Shown here piece by piece: positions 61,026 to 64,000 of a stretch of 64,000 nucleotides of DNA (position 1 is its first letter; each line of letters begins with the position of its first letter). The stretch covers positions 70,245-134,244 of the forward strand of contig DPDG01000107.1 of the NCBI GenBank assembly GCA_003526375.1. The letters run 5' to 3'. Below the pieces are notes generated by a model. That model saw only the letters and a list, made by a program, of their open reading frames with translations. It searched no databases and was not told the DNA's origin. This DNA comes from Lentisphaeria bacterium (lineage in GTDB: Bacteria; Verrucomicrobiota; Lentisphaeria; Victivallales; UBA1829). A program made the translations under genes and the position numbers.

Positions 61026-63953
61026 TCAGATGATTGCAGGGTAAATTCTGATTTTCATTCCGCCTGCGTTTGGGAAGATTCCTTTTGCATCGCCGCTCAG
61101 TTCAGGTTTCAGGGTGTATTCTCCCGGGGTGAGCCCCGATGTTTTCAGCCAGATGCGGAAGGACTGCTTGCCCGCGGGATCGGCTTTGAAGTCATGTTTC
61201 ACTTTCCCGTCTCTGTCCCGCAGACGGAACGTAATCCCGTGGTTCCGGATTTCCAGAGGTGAAACATTCAGCTCGGCAATGGTGGATACGATGTCGCCGG
61301 AGGCACATTCCAGAACCGGAGATTTGAATTCGACGGCCTGTTCTGCGGGAATGACCGGAATGCTTTCCGCTTCCAGTGTTTTACCTTGTGCATCCAGAAC
61401 CTCCAGAGTATATGCTTTGCTTGACTTTTCCGGCAGCAGGCGGAATCCGAAATGGAATCTGCGGTCTTCGGCATGGAGCATTTTTTCCGCGATTGTTTTC
61501 CCCGCCGGATCGCGCAGGAGTACTTTCAGAACTTCTTTTCCGGGGATTGCTCCGGCAATGATGTTGCTGCCGGGGTAGAGACGTTCCAGTTTGATGTTCT
61601 TCAAATGAACGAGCTGCTTCTGACCGGAGAATTTCAGCGCTCCCCAGCGGGATGAGTCACCGAAACTGCCTTCGACGCGCGCCCAGCATGTATTCTGTCC
61701 CCATGAATGAAACTCACGTCCGGCGTTAAATGCCCAGATTGTCCCGTTTTCCGGTTTGCCGTGAAGCCCGAAAACGGACCAGGGTACAAAGATTTCCTGA
61801 ATATAGCCTCCGGCTCCGCCTTTTTTCGCCTGCCCGGATATCCTGATCCCCGTGGAATCCAGGACTTTTCCTGCTTTCAGCATGACCTTGGCGTCTGCCG
61901 CATTGACAATCAGTTGGTACGGAATTTTTTCCGGGGTGCGGAAGAAGAATTCCATGCAGTTGTCTTTCCAGAGGGATGGGTCATCGTCTTTGTAGTTGCC
62001 TTTGCCGTACGGTGTGTGGTTGACACTTGCCGTCAGGAGAATTCCCCTGTTATTGTAATTGACCCATACTTCGGAGTAGCTCGGCGCATTCTTTTTACGG
62101 AATTCCTCCTCGCTGGACGTGATGGCGCGCAAACGGCGTTCATGGGCAAGCATATAGCGCAGCGCTTTTGTCGCATTGACGGTTTTATGCGCCCAGCCTT
62201 TGAGCTTTGCGTCCGGTTCGTAGCTGTCCGGCATTTGAAGCGCGTGGATGACCATATCCTTTGTCTGCACATCGCTCGTATTTGTGTTGCCGGTTATTTT
62301 CAGTTGCGGAGTTCCCGGCGCGGTCCGTCCGGAGTTTGTGTCTCCTGTCAGTTCCAGAATGGCGCGCCAGCGGATCAGGTCGTTCCGGCTGACCGGAAGA
62401 TTTGCCGCATAGGCATTGGCGCCTGCGTTATCGACGGGAATCTCTTTCACCATATCCCGGCGGAGAGCGTCATTTTTCTTTTTCAGCGCCATAAGCCAGC
62501 GGTAGTCGGTAATTCCTTCGTGAGCCATTTCATATTTCAGGGAGGAAACGACACCGTTATCGGCGGGAATGCTGATGGTGTAGGCTTTTCCCCAGGTGTC
62601 CGCCCATTGGTGATGGCCGCGTGAGTTGAGGCGATGCAGCAGCAGACCGAAAGAGGGACGTTTATAGGAGTAGTTGTAGCTCCAGACTTCCGCACCGTCT
62701 TTTTCCGCCTGTGCGATCGCCTCATCCGTCCAGGAGTTGTACTGGCGGAAGCGATACCCGTCGCGATGCCCTCTGTCCACGGCATTGACTTTTCCGGCTC
62801 CTACCGAATTATCGAGAATCATGGAGAGATCGCTTCCGGCTGCCTCCTGCATGGCTTTTCCGTAGCGGTCGTAATTTTTCTGTTTGATTCCGCCGTTGGC
62901 GATTTCTTCTTCCGCCATGACATAGAAACGGGGATAGTTCTTCTTTTTTGCATGTTCGCAGAATTGACGCACCATGTCTTTGTAAATGGCGACATCATCT
63001 TTTCCCGCATCCTGAAACTTCTTGAGTTTTGCGAGACGGGCGGCATTGCCTATGAGGTAGCGGAGGTCGAATGTCATTGCTTTACAGGAGCCACCGGCAA
63101 CGATTTTTTCCATCAGGCTGTCCAGCGTATCGAATTTGATTTCCGCACTGTCCCCTGATGTGAATTCCGGGCAGTAATGGAAGATGCTTGACGAGTTCAT
63201 TCCGCGTGTTGCGAGAAAATGAAAATACTTGCCCTGCCGCGCCGCCTTGTAGTCTTCGCCAGCCCAGCGCCCCTCCCGGCCGCCCTGATCCGAGGCATAA
63301 TATACAAGGTAGCTTCCGATGGGAATATCGGCTTCGGGGAGCGTGAAGTCCGGAACCCGGACACTTAACGGCAGTTGTCTGCTTTGCCCGTCTGCCGTTA
63401 CCGTAATTGTTGTGTGGTAGACTCCGGGGACTGCGGTTCCGGGGATATTGACCAGTATGGCGAATCCCAGCAGCGCCTTGTCCGGAACTTTCTTCATCTC
63501 CGGCGGCATCAGAATGTCCGCCGCCGGATAGTCTATGGATTCAGCGACACGTGCGGCAAGAATATTCTCCTGCGCGATGACATTGCCGCCGTCACTGCGC
63601 AGCTCTCCGGTTTTCACCGACAGATTTGTGAGCGGTGCGTATGCCCTGAGCAGGAACCCTTTGAATCCGTAATCTCCTTTCGAGACCACCATTGCAAGTT
63701 TCTGCAGCGGGAATGGATTTTCCGATTTCAGGTTGACATGCGGACGCATTGTGTTGTAGTCCCATTCCCCGATCAGGAAAGTTTTTGACTTTTTCGTTTC
63801 CTGCGGCAGATTGCAGAAATAATCCGCATCCTGAATCACTGTTCTTACCGCCCGCGTTTTTGCATGTTCCATATCAAGAACCGCGAATGGCGCCGGCGCC
63901 GCCGCGGCAAGAGTGCATGCCGCCAGAAGTCCGGCAGTAGAATGAATTTTCAT
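61026..63953 (-). CDS. Secreted glycosidase-like (DUF4091/GH123-type) protein with CBM9-like domain
   Basis: This 975-residue protein starts at the ATG at 63953; AAAGGA lies 8 nt upstream, just past the alternative ATG at 63971. Signal peptide about residues 1-20. Residues about 40-220 are a beta-sandwich typical of this type (TTITVTADGQSRQLPLSVRV, FTLPEADIPIGSY). About 220-520 is a TIM barrel (GMNSSSIFHYCPEF, YPRFYVMAEEEIANG, WSYNYSYKRPSFG, MAHEGITDYRWLMAL). About 600-770 is a CBM9-like domain (SEVWVNYNNRGILLTASV, NCMEFFFRT, FNAGREFHSWGQNT). The C-terminal ~180 residues are beta-rich. A possible acid/base Glu lies in AEEEIA. Substrate unknown. A palindrome upstream (63982-64000) may be an operator. 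Confidence 0.75.
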   Translation of the reverse strand: MKIHSTAGLLAACTLAAAAPAPFAVLDMEHAKTRAVRTVIQDADYFCNLPQETKKSKTFLIGEWDYNTMRPHVNLKSENPFPLQKLAMVVSKGDYGFKGFLLRAYAPLTNLSVKTGELRSDGGNVIAQENILAARVAESIDYPAADILMPPEMKKVPDKALLGFAILVNIPGTAVPGVYHTTITVTADGQSRQLPLSVRVPDFTLPEADIPIGSYLVYYASDQGGREGRWAGEDYKAARQGKYFHFLATRGMNSSSIFHYCPEFTSGDSAEIKFDTLDSLMEKIVAGGSCKAMTFDLRYLIGNAARLAKLKKFQDAGKDDVAIYKDMVRQFCEHAKKKNYPRFYVMAEEEIANGGIKQKNYDRYGKAMQEAAGSDLSMILDNSVGAGKVNAVDRGHRDGYRFRQYNSWTDEAIAQAEKDGAEVWSYNYSYKRPSFGLLLHRLNSRGHHQWADTWGKAYTISIPADNGVVSSLKYEMAHEGITDYRWLMALKKKNDALRRDMVKEIPVDNAGANAYAANLPVSRNDLIRWRAILELTGDTNSGRTAPGTPQLKITGNTNTSDVQTKDMVIHALQMPDSYEPDAKLKGWAHKTVNATKALRYMLAHERRLRAITSSEEEFRKKNAPSYSEVWVNYNNRGILLTASVNHTPYGKGNYKDDDPSLWKDNCMEFFFRTPEKIPYQLIVNAADAKVMLKAGKVLDSTGIRISGQAKKGGAGGYIQEIFVPWSVFGLHGKPENGTIWAFNAGREFHSWGQNTCWARVEGSFGDSSRWGALKFSGQKQLVHLKNIKLERLYPGSNIIAGAIPGKEVLKVLLRDPAGKTIAEKMLHAEDRRFHFGFRLLPEKSSKAYTLEVLDAQGKTLEAESIPVIPAEQAVEFKSPVLECASGDIVSTIAELNVSPLEIRNHGITFRLRDRDGKVKHDFKADPAGKQSFRIWLKTSGLTPGEYTLKPELSGDAKGIFPNAGGMKIRIYPAII

Positions 63954-63981
63954 ATAACAGTTCCTTTCCATGATAGTTGAG

Positions 63982-64000
63982 CCAATTTCAAAACGATTGG
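63982..64000. promoter_or_regulatory. Palindromic element before the glycosidase-like gene (partial context)
   Basis: CCAAT, a 9-nt centre containing CAAAACG, and ATTGG form an inverted repeat at the window edge, about 30 nt before the minus-strand start. The centre matches half of the LacI-type operator at 7159-7170. The window ends here, so the promoter is not visible. Confidence 0.35.

Overview
The window looks like a chromosomal segment of a Lentisphaerota bacterium (Victivallis-like, PVC superphylum). The evidence is many secreted glycan-active proteins, LacI/TrmB sugar regulators, several pseudopilin genes of the H-X9-DG type, and a ribosomal protein run with a type Z S14. This placement is inference from gene families; no rRNA gene is present to confirm it.

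Layout. 1-0.85 kb: a gene end and a J-domain/TPR protein. 0.9-5.9 kb (-): an operon of LacI regulator, pseudopilin, DUF4838-type glycosidase and secreted beta protein. 6.0-11.7 kb: a second LacI gene facing a pseudopilin and two glycosidase-like genes, with a LacI-type operator inside the promoter spacer. 11.6-14.4 kb (-): folD with three uncharacterised genes. 14.6-19.9 kb (+): a compact operon uxuB-like, hisH, hisA, plsC-like, aroB, dprA. 19.9-21.8 kb (-): an MFS transporter and a CBM9-like protein. 21.9-25.2 kb: dispersed palindromic repeats, then two tandem copies of a pseudopilin cassette with paired inverted sites upstream and a large hairpin plus 8-bp tandem repeats downstream. 25.4-27.5 kb (-): three tRNA-Glu genes, an isochorismatase-like hydrolase and asd. 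27.8-31.3 kb: a LacI gene and a GH106-like glycosidase. 31.5-35.9 kb: a YugP-type protease, a HIT protein, and a TrmB regulator divergent from a PHP phosphoesterase and an EamA transporter. 36.0-42.8 kb (-): a frameshifted hybrid sensor kinase flanked by two secreted paralogues. 43.1-45.4 kb: a broken HTH regulator interrupted by a repeat, then aroC. 45.7-53.8 kb: a hypothetical gene and the ribosomal operon rplV to secY. 53.9-57.9 kb: a C26 peptidase, an M20 peptidase, a membrane protein and a GH20 hexosaminidase. 58.1-60.9 kb: three zinc-ribbon proteins and a TatD-family hydrolase. 61.0-64.0 kb (-): a large secreted glycosidase-like/CBM9 protein.

How it fits together. Housekeeping blocks (translation, shikimate, histidine, lysine/threonine, folate) alternate with small sugar-responsive loci made of a regulator, often a pseudopilin, and one or more glycosidases. 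The strongest unexplained signal is at 22.2-25.2 kb. Each pseudopilin gene there is preceded by two inverted copies of a site built as conserved arms around a 7-nt core. The core differs between the two loci but matches within each locus. The left site plus a T-run forms a terminator-like hairpin downstream of a promoter. This could be a phase-variable inversion switch or a paired RNA regulator; the sequence alone cannot decide.
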